DNA of 64,000 nucleotides from Linanthus parryae (taxonomy: Eukaryota > Streptophyta > Magnoliopsida > Ericales > Polemoniaceae), in contig JALGPY010000007.1 in NCBI GenBank assembly GCA_023055425.1, positions 22,206,001 to 22,270,000 on the forward strand, written 5' to 3'. Every line of letters begins with the position of its first letter. The first letter of the stretch is position 1. Of the stretch, positions 23,512 to 33,893 are shown piece after piece. The translations under genes were made by a program, and so were the position numbers. The notes under the pieces were generated by a model. It searched no databases, was not told the DNA's origin, and saw only the letters and a list, made by a program, of their open reading frames with translations.

Positions 23512-23575
23512 GGTAATTGAAATTGTTCATCTTCACATAAAGCGAGATGAGTTAGGCATAACAATTTCAATTACC
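23512..23575. repeat. 16-base perfect inverted repeat
   Basis: GGTAATTGAAATTGTT at 23512 pairs with AACAATTTCAATTACC ending at 23575 around a 32-base loop. The same stem and nearly the same loop occur at 39203-39266 in segment Y copy 3. It could be an RNA hairpin or the trace of a small element. Confidence 0.75.
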
Positions 23576-23841
23576 AAAAATGTTTTATTTCCTCTAAAAC
23601 ATGTCGACGAAGATCAAGATGATTTCCAATTTCTCGTTTAATCAAGATCTAAACAAGAAAAGATTTTTTTTGAATTAACAAACAAGAAATTCAGTGACAG
23701 AAATTTATGACAAAATCATAAAAATTTTGAATTCCTTTATCAATGGTGGTACGATAAGCAAAGACCTAATTTTGTTTATGATGTAGATGAGAAAATGAAA
23801 GTATGCTTGATATGATAAAAAAAATTAAATAAAAGACTTAC

Positions 23842-23940
23842 TTCGATGGTCGAAATGTTTTTCAACCCTTTCAATGAAATAACATGAACAACGATCTCTT
23901 CTTTGCTCAGTGCCATTACATCCTCCGGGGGATGCCAGTT
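23842..23940 (-). CDS. Mini-gene exon 2, segment Y copy 1
   Basis: A 99-base exon (33 codons) with acceptor TTGTTATAG and donor GAA|GTAAGTC, in phase 0 with exon 1 at 24035-24142. It reads NWHPPEDVMALSKEEIVV followed by a Lys/Leu/Ile-rich end. The family is not recognised. The same exon is open and 99 bases long in Y copy 3 (39519-39617). In Y copy 2 it is damaged and has lost its donor. Further 3' exons, if any, were not found. Confidence 0.55.
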
Positions 23941-24034
23941 CTATAACAAAATGTGATAAACGGAAATGTAAATAGTTCATCAATAATTCTGTCCAACAAG
24001 AGTAGAGAATAATTCATCAATGTGATGTAAGTAC

Positions 24035-24142
24035 CTGTTTCAAGTATCTGAAGGATCTAACGCCACAAAGATGTTGAGACATTAAACCTAGCAATTGCGG
24101 CAACATGAAAAATATATATTTCATGATAGTAGATGAGGACAT
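24035..24142 (-). CDS. Mini-gene exon 1, segment Y copy 1
   Basis: Starts MSSSTIMKYIFFMLPQLLG and ends RSFRYLKQ at a consensus donor, CAG|GTAC. The N-terminus has a hydrophobic stretch that could be a signal or membrane anchor. It joins in phase 0 to 23842-23940 across an intron of 94 bases. Upstream the sequence (CTCTTCATTCTCTAG on the minus strand) is leader-like. The protein is not recognised. It may be a captured fragment of a longer host gene. Confidence 0.55.
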
Positions 24143-24384
24143 CTAGAGAATGAAGAGCCGGAAGATGGTATTCGATATGAGGCGCCTTTCATTTTTTACA
24201 CAAAACTTCAGAGACGGTGTTTAGGTTTATATAGCGATTAACCTAATAGAACGAGAGCGGCTCACTATGCTCATCGAGCCCGGCCCAGTACCGCTCATCG
24301 ATAGGGTTTACACGTACTTAATTCACTTTCACCTCCTATATTTTTAATCTCAAAATTTTGTGTCATAACCTTCTTTCCGTTGAC

Positions 24385-24455
24385 AAGTTGGTGCTAGTTC
24401 AGTGGAAGAGCACTTAAAAACCCAACATATGGTTGCCGGGTCAAACCCCGTTTAT
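24385..24455 (+). repeat. tRNA-like element in segment Y copy 1
   Basis: GTGCTAGTTCAGTGGAAGAG resembles an A box and GGGTCAAACCCCG a B box at tRNA-like spacing. The same unit is at 40107-40178, and a third copy is split by the Helitron at 27712/30502. Confidence 0.55.
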
Positions 24456-24536
24456 ATGTATCTTTATTCGATTTTAATCTATACGGCGAAAAACCTTCTT
24501 ATCTTGAATACATTTGAAATTAAATAAGAAATGAAA

Positions 24537-24970
24537 GGTCACAGCCCAACATAACTATATACATAGTCACATTACAACACAAGACATCATCAATGTTTCC
24601 CTGAGGTAACTAAACATAGCCAGCATCTTGGTGCTTTAAGGAGAACTGCATACCGCCACATGAAAGACAGAGGACCAACAAAAGATATCGGGATTGATGC
24701 CGTGGTAAGGAGCATAACATACGGCGATATGAAAGCTGGCAGCACATGGAGGAAGGTCACAGTCCAACATAACTATATACATAGTCACATTACAACACAA
24801 GACATCAATGTTTCCCTGAGGTAACTAAACATAGCCAGCATCTTGGTGCTTTAAGGAGAACTGCATACCGCCACATGAAAGACAGAGGACCAACAAAAGA
24901 TATCGGGATTTGATGCCGTGGTAAGGAGCATAACATACGGCGATATGAAAGCTGGCAGCACATGGAGGAA
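24537..24970. repeat. Tandem duplication, unit about 217 bases
   Basis: The block beginning GGTCACAGCCCAACATAACT at 24537 repeats at 24755 with small differences (GCCC versus GTCC; ATCATCAATG versus ATCAATG). Segment Y copies 2 and 3 have a single unit, so the duplication is private to copy 1. Confidence 0.9.
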
Positions 24971-26522
24971 CTTTCTGGAGACAGAAATCGCGGTAAGCCC
25001 ACATGCATACCACAATATGAATGCTGGGGCAGCACAGTGAACTTTTGGGGGACTTTGGTGATTATTCCATAGTTACTCTTATTCACCCCCAACACACATA
25101 ATACGACCTACATCCTCCAAAATCAAAAGCTATCCGATCTTGCCATCAGTTCAACATCTTGGGGAACTCGAGATCCATCTTTGGATGAGAGATCATGGCA
25201 AAACTGCGAAAGCACATCAACTTCGCGATATCTTTGTTTGATTTCTTCTTCTTTTCATTAAACTCTTGTTATTCAACATAGTTTTCGTTTACGAGGATCC
25301 GTGTTGGGTTCTTAGGTTGATTTTACGGATTAGTTTTTTATGAACTTGTGATTCATGCCATATGATTTGGCTCAATAGATTGAGAATTTGATTTGTTTTC
25401 ATTTTATGTTCTTCTTCTATCTTTGCATATTGGAGAGTGACACATGTCTGTGTGAGGTGACAATGTTATAGAGTGTGAAATGGCGAGGTTGCCACATTGG
25501 GGTGCTTTGTAATTTCCAAGAAGTTAGGGTAGATAATAGAAATAGGGATAAATCCATTATTATGAAATTTCATTCCTGCCCCAGAACTTAGGATATTCCA
25601 CAATCACCCCTACAACTTTCAGTCATTACAATCTGGCCAAAATCAGTCTGAAACTCAGTTATTTTTGTAAATTATGCTTTTGACCCCAAAGGTTTTGATA
25701 ACTCCTCTCTGCCCCCACCTCTTCCAGGATACCACACAGTCATTCCTTAGCAACGAAAAGTATTATCCAGTGTAATCTCTACTGAGGATTGAAATTTGTA
25801 TTTATACTTTGGCCCCACAAATCCTGATAATTAAACAATTACCCCTAAGATGTTTTAAATTACTTTTCAGCCAACATCACCACTTCTATATGGTAATCTC
25901 TCCCATATTCCAAACTCAGATGGGTTGCTAGAAAATTTTATTTACACCTCTGATTCCAAATTTTTGATTTATTGTACTTTAACCCCTACAAATTTTCAGA
26001 GTGTTACAATTCCCGTGGCTAACGTTCCTTCTCAATGCATCATCTCCTTTCGACTCATGCCAGTGGATTGGCATGAGGGTTGATACTGCTTTTGTACTTA
26101 ATCCAGGCATAAAGGCCAGTTTGAGTATGAAGTGGGGCTATAGAAGCTATTGCATGAGAATCATTGTGGAAAAATCGCATTGAAGAATAGATAAAATGAT
26201 ATTCGCAAATATTAGTACATAAGGCTAAGATAAAATGTTGATATGGTGATTTCATTTTCGGTAAACTGTACCGTAAACATGTCGTGTGGAAATAAAATGA
26301 TATAAATATATGACATGTGTAAGTTGTGTTAAGATAACACTACCCATTATATTAACTACAGAAGCATTGCAAGTTAGTAAAAGAATGGATTAGGAAACGA
26401 AGAATTATGCTCCCAGAGCTAAATATAACTTTTTGCTAACTACATGTACATTATTAATTATTTGCAACTCTGCTATCACGATATCACCTATTGTTCTCAT
26501 CTGAATTCGGATATTGTCATCT

Positions 26523-26900
26523 TCACCAATGCATCATTTGGAGCGCCTTGTCTTTCGTTGAGTTCAGCTCGTGCTGAAACTTAAGAGCTCTCCGATCCGA
26601 CACCAGCATCTTCACCGCCGCTTCCTTCGCCGTATTAAGGATCATATCGGCATATGCCTTCTTCAACACCGTCAATCTCTGCCAAGAAAACCCACTACAA
26701 CAAAAACAAAAGGTGAAATCAAAGTCCACCCAAGATCCAAACACGAAAACCCACAAAACCCCGAAGATTAAACAGGGCAAGGAAGGGAAATCAAGATCAG
26801 ATTCCGAATTTAGGTTCCAGAAGAAGGGCAAGATTAGGGCGGATCGGTTGGTGACGGTGGTGGTGGAGCACCGCCTATGGCGAAGATCAAGATGATTTCC
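26523..26900 (-). pseudogene. Coiled-coil plant gene fragment
   Basis: The minus strand encodes an exon-like piece, LKKAYADMILNTAKEAAVKM followed by SDRRALKFQHELNSTKDKAL, preceded by an intron-like region and a short 5' open stretch. This resembles the N-terminal helix of an uncharacterised plant coiled-coil protein family (AYADIILNTAKEAA type). The frame continues without a stop from 26918 only because intron-like sequence happens to be open. It sits exactly between segment Y copies 1 and 2. Whether it is a complete small gene is doubtful. Confidence 0.5.
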
Positions 26901-27712
26901 AGTTTCTTGCTTGTTCAAGATCTAAACAAGAAACAATCTCTTTGTATTAACAAACAAGAAATTCAGTGACTGGATTTATGACAAATCATAAAATTTTAAG
27001 TTCCTTTATCAATGGTATACGATAAAAAATACATAATATTTGTTTATTATTTAGACATGAAAATGTAAGTATGCTAAAAAAAAAGTATTTACTCTGAATA
27101 AAAAACGTACTTCGACGGTTGCTTTTCACTGAAATAGCATGAACAACGATCTTTTCTTTGCTCAGTGTCATTTCATCAATGGGGGATGCCAGTTCTATAA
27201 CAAAATGTAATAAATTGAAATGAGAGAATGAACTGATCTTATCCAGTAATAATTCTGTAAATAGTTCATCGATAATTCTGTCCAACAAGAGTCGAGAATA
27301 ATTCATCAATGTGACGTAAATACCTGTTTCAAGTATTTGAAAGATCTAACGTCACAAAGATGCTGAGACCTTAAACCTAGCAATAGCGGCAAAAAATATA
27401 TATTCCATGATAGCAGATGAGGACATAGAGAATGAAGAGCCAGAAGATGGTACTCGATATGAGGCGGCAATTATATTTTACACATAAACTTCAGAGACAA
27501 TGTTTATGTTTATATAGCGAATAACCTAATGGAACGAGGCCATTTTGCGGCTCACTATGCACATCGAGCCCGGCCCAGTACCGTTCATCGATAGGGTTTA
27601 AAGGTACTTAATTGCACTTTCACCTCGATCTTATATTTTTATTCTCTATATTTTGTGTCATAACTTTCTTGCCTTTGGCAAGTCGTGCTAGTTTTTGCTC
27701 TTTTAGCACTTA
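26885..27712. repeat. Segment Y, copy 2, left part
   Basis: Homologous to 23604-24411. Mini-gene exon 1 is frameshifted here and exon 2 has lost its donor. It stops at the A that forms the left target base of Helitron 2 and resumes at 30502. Confidence 0.85.
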
Positions 27713-28071
27713 CTAGGATACTCGCGCTAAAGCGCGAGTCTATGCACTAAAATACCATATACATAAAGAGAAATGTTACATTACGACATATTTCAAAGAT
27801 TCAATAAAAGGAAGGTACAGTCAATGAAGTTCTTTTTTTGTTTCTTTAAAATATCAAAACAATATCTTTATCGTTGTACAAACTAAGAACTCTACCGCAA
27901 CTTAAGCTAAATGGTTGGCGGTTCACATGTTCTACTGAGAGAGTAGCAACAATTAGTTGCGTTGAACGTATGCAAGTTCCTATACCAACATAAGTTACAT
28001 GAATGACCAAAACATAAAGCTTCAGTCAATTGCCATAGTGACTAATTCTAGTGTAAGAGACACATAATTAA

Positions 28072-28400
28072 TTAGCTTGTTTGGATAGGCTTAAAATCGA
28101 GATGAAATTATGTTTCAACAAACTCAAATAATCTGAGCTTGTTTGGTCAAGAAGCTCCAAAAAAACGGATTTCAGAAAGAAAAATGAATTCAAAAAATGA
28201 GGGCGGAAATCCGGAAAATGAGGAGGAAACCCGAAAAATGAGAGCGAATTTTTGCACATGTACCATTAGTTCAATGTCCGGAATCCCTTTTTCCAATTAA
28301 TGGATTCAGGATTTTTTTTCTTATAAAAAACACACATTTAATCTGACTTAATCTACCCTATCCAAACGTCACATATCAAATGAGCTTTTGAGCTCAGCCA
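28072..28400. repeat. Internal repeat of Helitron 2, unit 1
   Basis: This roughly 330-base unit (CTTAAAATCGAGATGAAATT ... CTATCCAAACG) recurs at 28975-29310. The start GCTTGTTTGGATAGG and the end CCTATCCAAAC are inverted, suggesting a small fold-back element that inserted or duplicated inside the Helitron. Confidence 0.75.
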
Positions 28401-28974
28401 CTCATTTACTTAAGCCCCGAGGTTGAACCACGTTCCGCCATTTGTTTTAAAATATTCATTATGAGTAAGACATTTGTCATCCGACGTGTTCAATTGATTA
28501 ACCAATTACAAATCGACACGTACTCAAATATTGCTTGTCATTATAATTTGAAGGTTACTCTTATTGTTTGTAACTCATGAGTAATTAATATTCATTTTAA
28601 TATTACAACGTTAAATTAATAATGAATGTTCATCCTTGATTTTATTACCCAAATATAAACATGTTTTATATGTTAGTGTAAAATGTGTAATAATTGTATA
28701 ATTTGTTTTGGCAATAGCATAATATTTCAATAATTGTATAGGTATGTGAACTTCGGAAGAAGTATTTCTTATTATTTAAATAAAAATCTTCAACTAAATC
28801 TTTATTGATGCAAATTATATAGTTTTAAATTAATAACATAAATAGTGATCTCATATACAAGTTTAGCATTCATGTAAATGTAGTTGTACAAAATTATATT
28901 CAATTGGGAGAAAGAAACTATGTTATTAAAAATGTCTGTTGTATGCATTATGTAGAATAAAATATTTAAGTTAG

Positions 28975-29310
28975 TGCATCTATAAGCTTAAAATCGAGAT
29001 GAAATTATGTTTCAACAAACTCAAATAATCTGAGCTTGTTTGGTCAAGAAGCTCCAAAAAACGGATTTCAGGCAAAAAAATGAATTAAAAAAATGAGGGC
29101 GGAAATCCGAAAAATGAGGAGGAAACCCGGAAAATGAGAGCGAATTTTTGCACATGTACCATTAGTTCAGTGTCCGGAAACCTTTTTTTCCAATTAATGG
29201 ATTCCGGATTTTTTTCTTCTTCTAAAGACACACATTTAATCTGACTTAATCTATCCTATCCAAACGCCACATATCAATTGAGCTTTTGAGCTCAACCCCT
29301 CATTTACTTA
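28975..29310. repeat. Internal repeat of Helitron 2, unit 2
   Basis: Second copy of the 28072 unit, about 95 percent similar by eye over the central GAGGGCGGAAATCCG block. Confidence 0.75.
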
Positions 29311-30055
29311 AGATTATCCAAACATCCCCAATAAGCCGTGCTCCATTAATTGCTTAAAGTATTATGATGTAAAATCAAAATGACCAAATTGTACATAGAA
29401 TAAAGTTTTAAAAGTAAAATCAAACCGGACGAAAGAAAAATTATGACAGCCAAAAGAGAAAGATTCAAAATTTTAATATAGCCAAACAATTAACCGCATA
29501 AGGATAGAAGTAAGATAGTAAGACACGTCGTGGAACTATTAAAGTGCTACTTACTAAACCTAAACTGGTCAATAGTGAGAAAAAATTATTTCATGGAACA
29601 ACTTAAACACTTAAATTACGATGACTTATTTGAGGTTAGATCTTCGCCGTTTCTCTCATTAAAGTTTTCCTAAGGGGAAAAAAACTTATCATATACATTT
29701 TATGTTTAAAGACATTATAACAAAGTAAAATGAGTGTAAATTACGGACCCACATGTTTGAATCTTTTTTTTTGCAAACGACGTATTGTTTATCATTGTAG
29801 ATTTCTTTATATATTTTTTTTGCTGTCTTTTAGAATAGACATTTTATCGGGCTTTATCTTATGGCATTGAATTATTTAATTAGAAAAATAAAGAAAAGCA
29901 TGGTGGATGATATTTTGAGCTTGTGGTAGTGATGATATAAATTAAGGCGCTATGGATTAAAATGTGAAAGACTATGCTTTTTAATATTAGTAACTAAACT
30001 TTTAGCTCCTACTCAACATTTAATGAAAATGTAACTCATGTGAAATGCATGAGTT

Positions 30056-30501
30056 AAATAATTGTGAATATTATTTAGATGAATGGAGAAGTTAATTCCT
30101 GATGACTAACTAACGTATTACATGGCATATTTAAGTTTAAAATGAAGACTTGGAAGCTAGTGATTGGTCATAATCCACATAGGCAAAACATGTGTCTTTA
30201 CATGGAGAGATATTAAATGACACATGTCATGCCCACATTCAATTTAAGCACTTTTCTACTTTTATATATTATTATTAAGTTAAATTATTATAAATATTAA
30301 TTAGATGAATGGAGGAGTTGATTCCTGACTAACGTATTACATGGCATATTTAAGTTTAAAAATGAAGACTTGAAAGCTAGTGATTAGTCATAATCCACAT
30401 ATGCGAAATATGTTTCTTTACATGGAAAGATATTAAATGACGTGTCAAGCTCACATTCAATTTAAGCACTTTTCTGCTTTTATATATTATATGGATATAG
30501 A
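30056..30501 (-). repeat. Tandemly duplicated Helitron 5' end
   Basis: The terminal about 200 bases (ATTCAATTTAAGCACTTTTC followed by TTTTATATATTAT) occur twice in a row, at about 30056-30280 and 30296-30501. Only the outer one abuts the target base. Confidence 0.8.
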
Positions 30502-30715
30502 TAGACCCAACATATGGTTACCGGGTCAAACCCGTCTAGATAGTATCTATAATCGGTCTATAGGGCGAAAACCTTCTTTTCTTTAATACATTTGAAATTA
30601 AATTAGAAATGAAAGATCATAGTCCAACAGAACTGTATACATAGTCACATTACAACACAAGAGATCAATGTTTCACTAAGGTAACTAAACTTAGCCAGTA
30701 TCTTGGTGCTTTAGA
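30502..30715. repeat. Segment Y, copy 2, right part
   Basis: Continues the homology from 27712 with AGACCCAACATATGG through CTTGGTGCTTTA, where it diverges from the other copies. Confidence 0.85.
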
Positions 30716-31009
30716 TTATTTCTTTCACAAGCTACTTTCTCAGCTCAATTGGGGCCTCCTCAAAGATCACCAAGTGCTCTTCTTTATGTTCTTTTCTTAG
30801 TTAAATGTCTGCTCCTTAGTTAATTTCTCAAGGAATACTAGTTAACGTGCAGGTGCAACCTTCAAGAAGGAATATGATCTTATCAACAAGCCTTTTTTTG
30901 AGGGAGTTGTTAATGTGCATGTGAAGCTGATAGCTTGGTATTTAGAGCTATCCACATACTTCCATTTGAGGAGTTTGCCGCGAGTTTTGAGTGATAGTTT
31001 ACCGTATGT
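30716..31009. other. Unassigned spacer between Y copy 2 and X copy 2
   Basis: Short open stretches such as TTCAAGAAGGAATATGATCT hint at an exon, but no family is recognised. Confidence 0.35.
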
Positions 31010-31394
31010 TAAGTGTTTCGGGTGTATTTCGTCGCTTGTTTTAGATGAGAAGTCGCGTTATTCGATGTATGTTTACACATTTTGCACAATTTGGTGTATA
31101 TCTTACCATTACAAATATGATCACAAGATTTTGTTGAGTGATTTTTATGTACATGTGATGTTGTCAGACAAATGGAGACAGGGATACGGAGTTCGAAGAA
31201 TTTGAATTCAAGCGAAATGCGAAGAACGGGAGAGAAAGGAGCTCGGAAGAGACTTGGATGAGCGGAGACGCGAAGAAAACGCGAGGAGATAAATCTCATG
31301 ATGAAGTCTTGCCGTCAAGAGTGCTGAAAATCCAAGCCAGGGGCCAAAGAGAGAGAGAGAGGTTTATGATGGGTTTTTGTGTAAATTAGCATCA
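31010..31394. repeat. Segment X, copy 2, left part
   Basis: Matches 57010-57382, including GTTTTAGATGAGAAGTCGCG, the GAAAACGCGAGGAGAT block and TAAATTAGCATCA. It breaks at the Helitron 1 insertion and resumes at 33640. Confidence 0.88.
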
Positions 31395-33639
31395 CTAGTC
31401 GTTAACGCGCGCTATGCGCGGGTTCTCATGCACTTACTGTTACAAAATCATGGTGGTTAAAACTAAACATGAGTAGTGATCGTGTTGCGACATTGAAAAT
31501 AATACAATCAATTTTTTTCAGTTGCAAATTAGTACCACTATTTTATTTGAATATGATAGTGCATATAGAACATGACAGAACCCTTCAATTAATATTATTT
31601 TGTATTAAGTATAGGATTCCTTCTAGATTTAAGTGGTTGTAAAAGAAAATATTTATACAATTTTGTAGTTAGTTGATGGAAATTCATTTATTTGTAAGAA
31701 GTAAGTTACTCTAGAATATTCTTTTAAGATATCTTCTTTTAAAAATATAGTAGCCAATTTCAAACGCTTTGATACTTTATTCTTAAATCACTCGTTCATT
31801 ACATATAAAATAATAATCCAATTTATTTTAATCATTAAAATTGAAAAAAAAAACTAATTTGAATATTCGGAGTAAGCTATTAGTAAAAAAAAAATACACA
31901 GGTTTTTTCAAAGGGCGAATACATTATAGAAAAGATTATTTATTTTAGAATGATCTCCTCTACTCTCTTTTAATTTTCTTTAAGTATTACTTTTTTTTAG
32001 AAATATTGCAATAAATGATATAGCTGTGTGTATAAAAATAGTAATCAGTGTCAAACTCTTTACGAAGGTCTTTTAAGTAATTATTTTCTTATTTATAAAA
32101 ACATATTATTAATTTTAATAATTAAAATTGAAGAAACACATCACGAAAATTTAATTTTGGGAGTGTTGAGTGAGTCGTGGGTTATGTTTAAGCAATGTCA
32201 TGTTGTAATTACGACATATTTATAGTTTTCCTTCTTAAATTTGTAAAAGTTAGTTTCGGACTGAAGGCAAACTGATATTTTGTTCAAATCAATTGATCAT
32301 GCTAAGTAATCTGTGAATGAAATTTTAACGTTGAGAATATTTTATATTTATTTGTGGCACTACTATTTGGGCAATCACATAGAACCATTATTTACCTCGC
32401 TTAATATTTTCAAATAAATAAGCTGTTTGTAAATTTTGATTTGTTATTCATAAAATTTGAACTAATAATATTTGGAGACATTACTCATTGTGAACTTTTG
32501 GATGTTTTATTTCCTATTTTACGATTAAAGAAAATGCATAGTTTTTTTGAAAGGAAAATATATTCTGCTAGTAGAAAGAGGTTGTTTTTTCAACTTCGCA
32601 CTCACCCCCTTCTAGTTTAATTCAAATTAAATATTTTTTATTTATAAATAATACCGTAAATAACATAGCTATGTTAAAAAAAACAGTAGTGAATGTCAGC
32701 TACAGTTAATGGAGAAATTCAAAAATTGTTAGAATTGAATAAAGATATAACATAAAAAATAAATGTGTGTGCTTTGAGTAACCAATTTGCGAGAAGTAAT
32801 GTCCTGGTGTGATCAAAACATATATTTTAGATTTCTAATATTATTAGACAAAATCATATCAAAGGATAAATACTATTTTGTAACATCTTAGTTGTTTTTG
32901 ATGCATGTTTGGTAGAATTTATTTAACTTCGAACACATGTTATATTGAATCAACGCATTTCATGTCAGGTGTACAATTTAAATATTCAAATAAGATAGCG
33001 GTTTATCTCGTCTTACATTTTAGAAAGATTGTGTATATATATTCTATATATGCTAATTTAGTTATTTTATTAGTTATTGATTAAGTTTGAAAGACTATTT
33101 TATTTCATTTAAACCATACTCATTAAAAAATAGTAATTTTTTCCTTATCGTGCTAATGAAATAAAATGAATATGTTTTAATTTATAAATAAATGTATACA
33201 TTAAACATGTGTAAGTGAAAAAAAATAAGCATTTTATTTCTCAACAAATAGGAAAAGAATGGCATTTTAAAATTACTCTCCCACATTCTAATTTAATTTT
33301 CTTTGAATGTTTTTTTTAAAATAATAAAATAAATAACATAATTATGTAAATTTTGATAATTAATATAAATAAGTTACAATTTTATCTTTGAATGTTGACA
33401 CTTCAATGCAATAAGTTACAATTGTGATAATTAATGTAAATTAATACTTTATTTTGCATTACACATCCTACTTATTGATGTAGAATTATGTGGAGTATTT
33501 TAATTGGCTAGCACGTGACATGTATGCTATGATGTGGATGATAAATGTCATACGGAGAATGATTTGGATGACAAATGGCATATAGAAAGTGATTATTTAC
33601 TCACCTCCTAGCTTTTATATATAATAATATAGATAGAGA
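31395..33639 (-). mobile_element. Non-autonomous Helitron 1
   Basis: Minus strand start TCTCTATCTATATTATTA, end a CGCGC/GCGCG hairpin followed by GTTAACGA and CTAG. It is inserted between A and T; the unoccupied target is visible at 16641-16650 and 57378-57388 (GCATCATTAGTAATG). It is 2245 bases, strongly AT-rich, with no Rep or helicase codons. Orientation and termini match Helitron 2, so both probably belong to one family. Confidence 0.9.
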
Positions 33640-33878
33640 TTAGCAATGACTGTTTTATCTGTTTGTGGTGGTGGTAGGCAAACAGTGTGGAAGCTATCAT
33701 AGCCCCAAACCCCACCTTCAATAAGAAATTGGCATCCATTCATAAAAATAAAAAATAAAAATAAATAAGAAATTGGCATCCACATATGTGCTTTACTGAA
33801 AAAAATACCCTTCATTGATTTCCTTTTTCTTCCTTTGTGATTTGTTAAAGCTAATATGGTGTTTCACCTTAAATTATG
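33640..33878. repeat. Segment X, copy 2, middle part
   Basis: Resumes with TTAGCAATGACTG, contains the GGTGGTGGTAGGCAAACAGT block with a small internal duplication of AGAAATTGGCATCCA, and ends at the target duplication of MULE B. Confidence 0.88.
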
Positions 33879-33893
33879 GGCTTAATTATTTAA

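Larger units (their letters stand above)
23190..26530. repeat. Segment Y, copy 1
   Basis: Matches 38935-42552 almost end to end and 26885-30715 in part. Landmarks are TAAGATTTATAAT at the left, the 16-base inverted repeat at 23512, the two-exon mini-gene, a tRNA-like element, and GAATTCGGATATTGTCATCT near the right end. Here the Helitron and solo-LTR sites are empty. Confidence 0.85.
27713..30501 (-). mobile_element. Non-autonomous Helitron 2
   Basis: On the minus strand it begins TCTATATCC and ends with a 9-base stem hairpin (ACTCGCGCT / AGCGCGAGT), then ATC, then CTAG. It lies between A and T of the target, as Helitrons do. The empty site is present twice (24411-24425 and 40138-40150: CACTTA, then AAACCCAAC). 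No Rep/helicase codons are seen in 2789 AT-rich bases, so it depends on a helper. Its ends resemble those of Helitron 1 (AAAAGC near the start, GTGCAT before the hairpin). Confidence 0.88.

Noticed and set aside
24805..25095. Cys-rich 96-codon minus-strand frame
   Set aside because: Falls on the tandem duplication and is not conserved in Y copy 3, where the frame is broken.
28072..29310. Possible CRISPR-like repeat array
   Set aside because: Only two long units with inverted ends; no regular short spacers, and the DNA is eukaryotic.
32028..32225. 65-codon frame in Helitron 1 as a possible cargo gene
   Set aside because: AT-rich, no splice sites, no domain; expected by chance in 2.2 kb.
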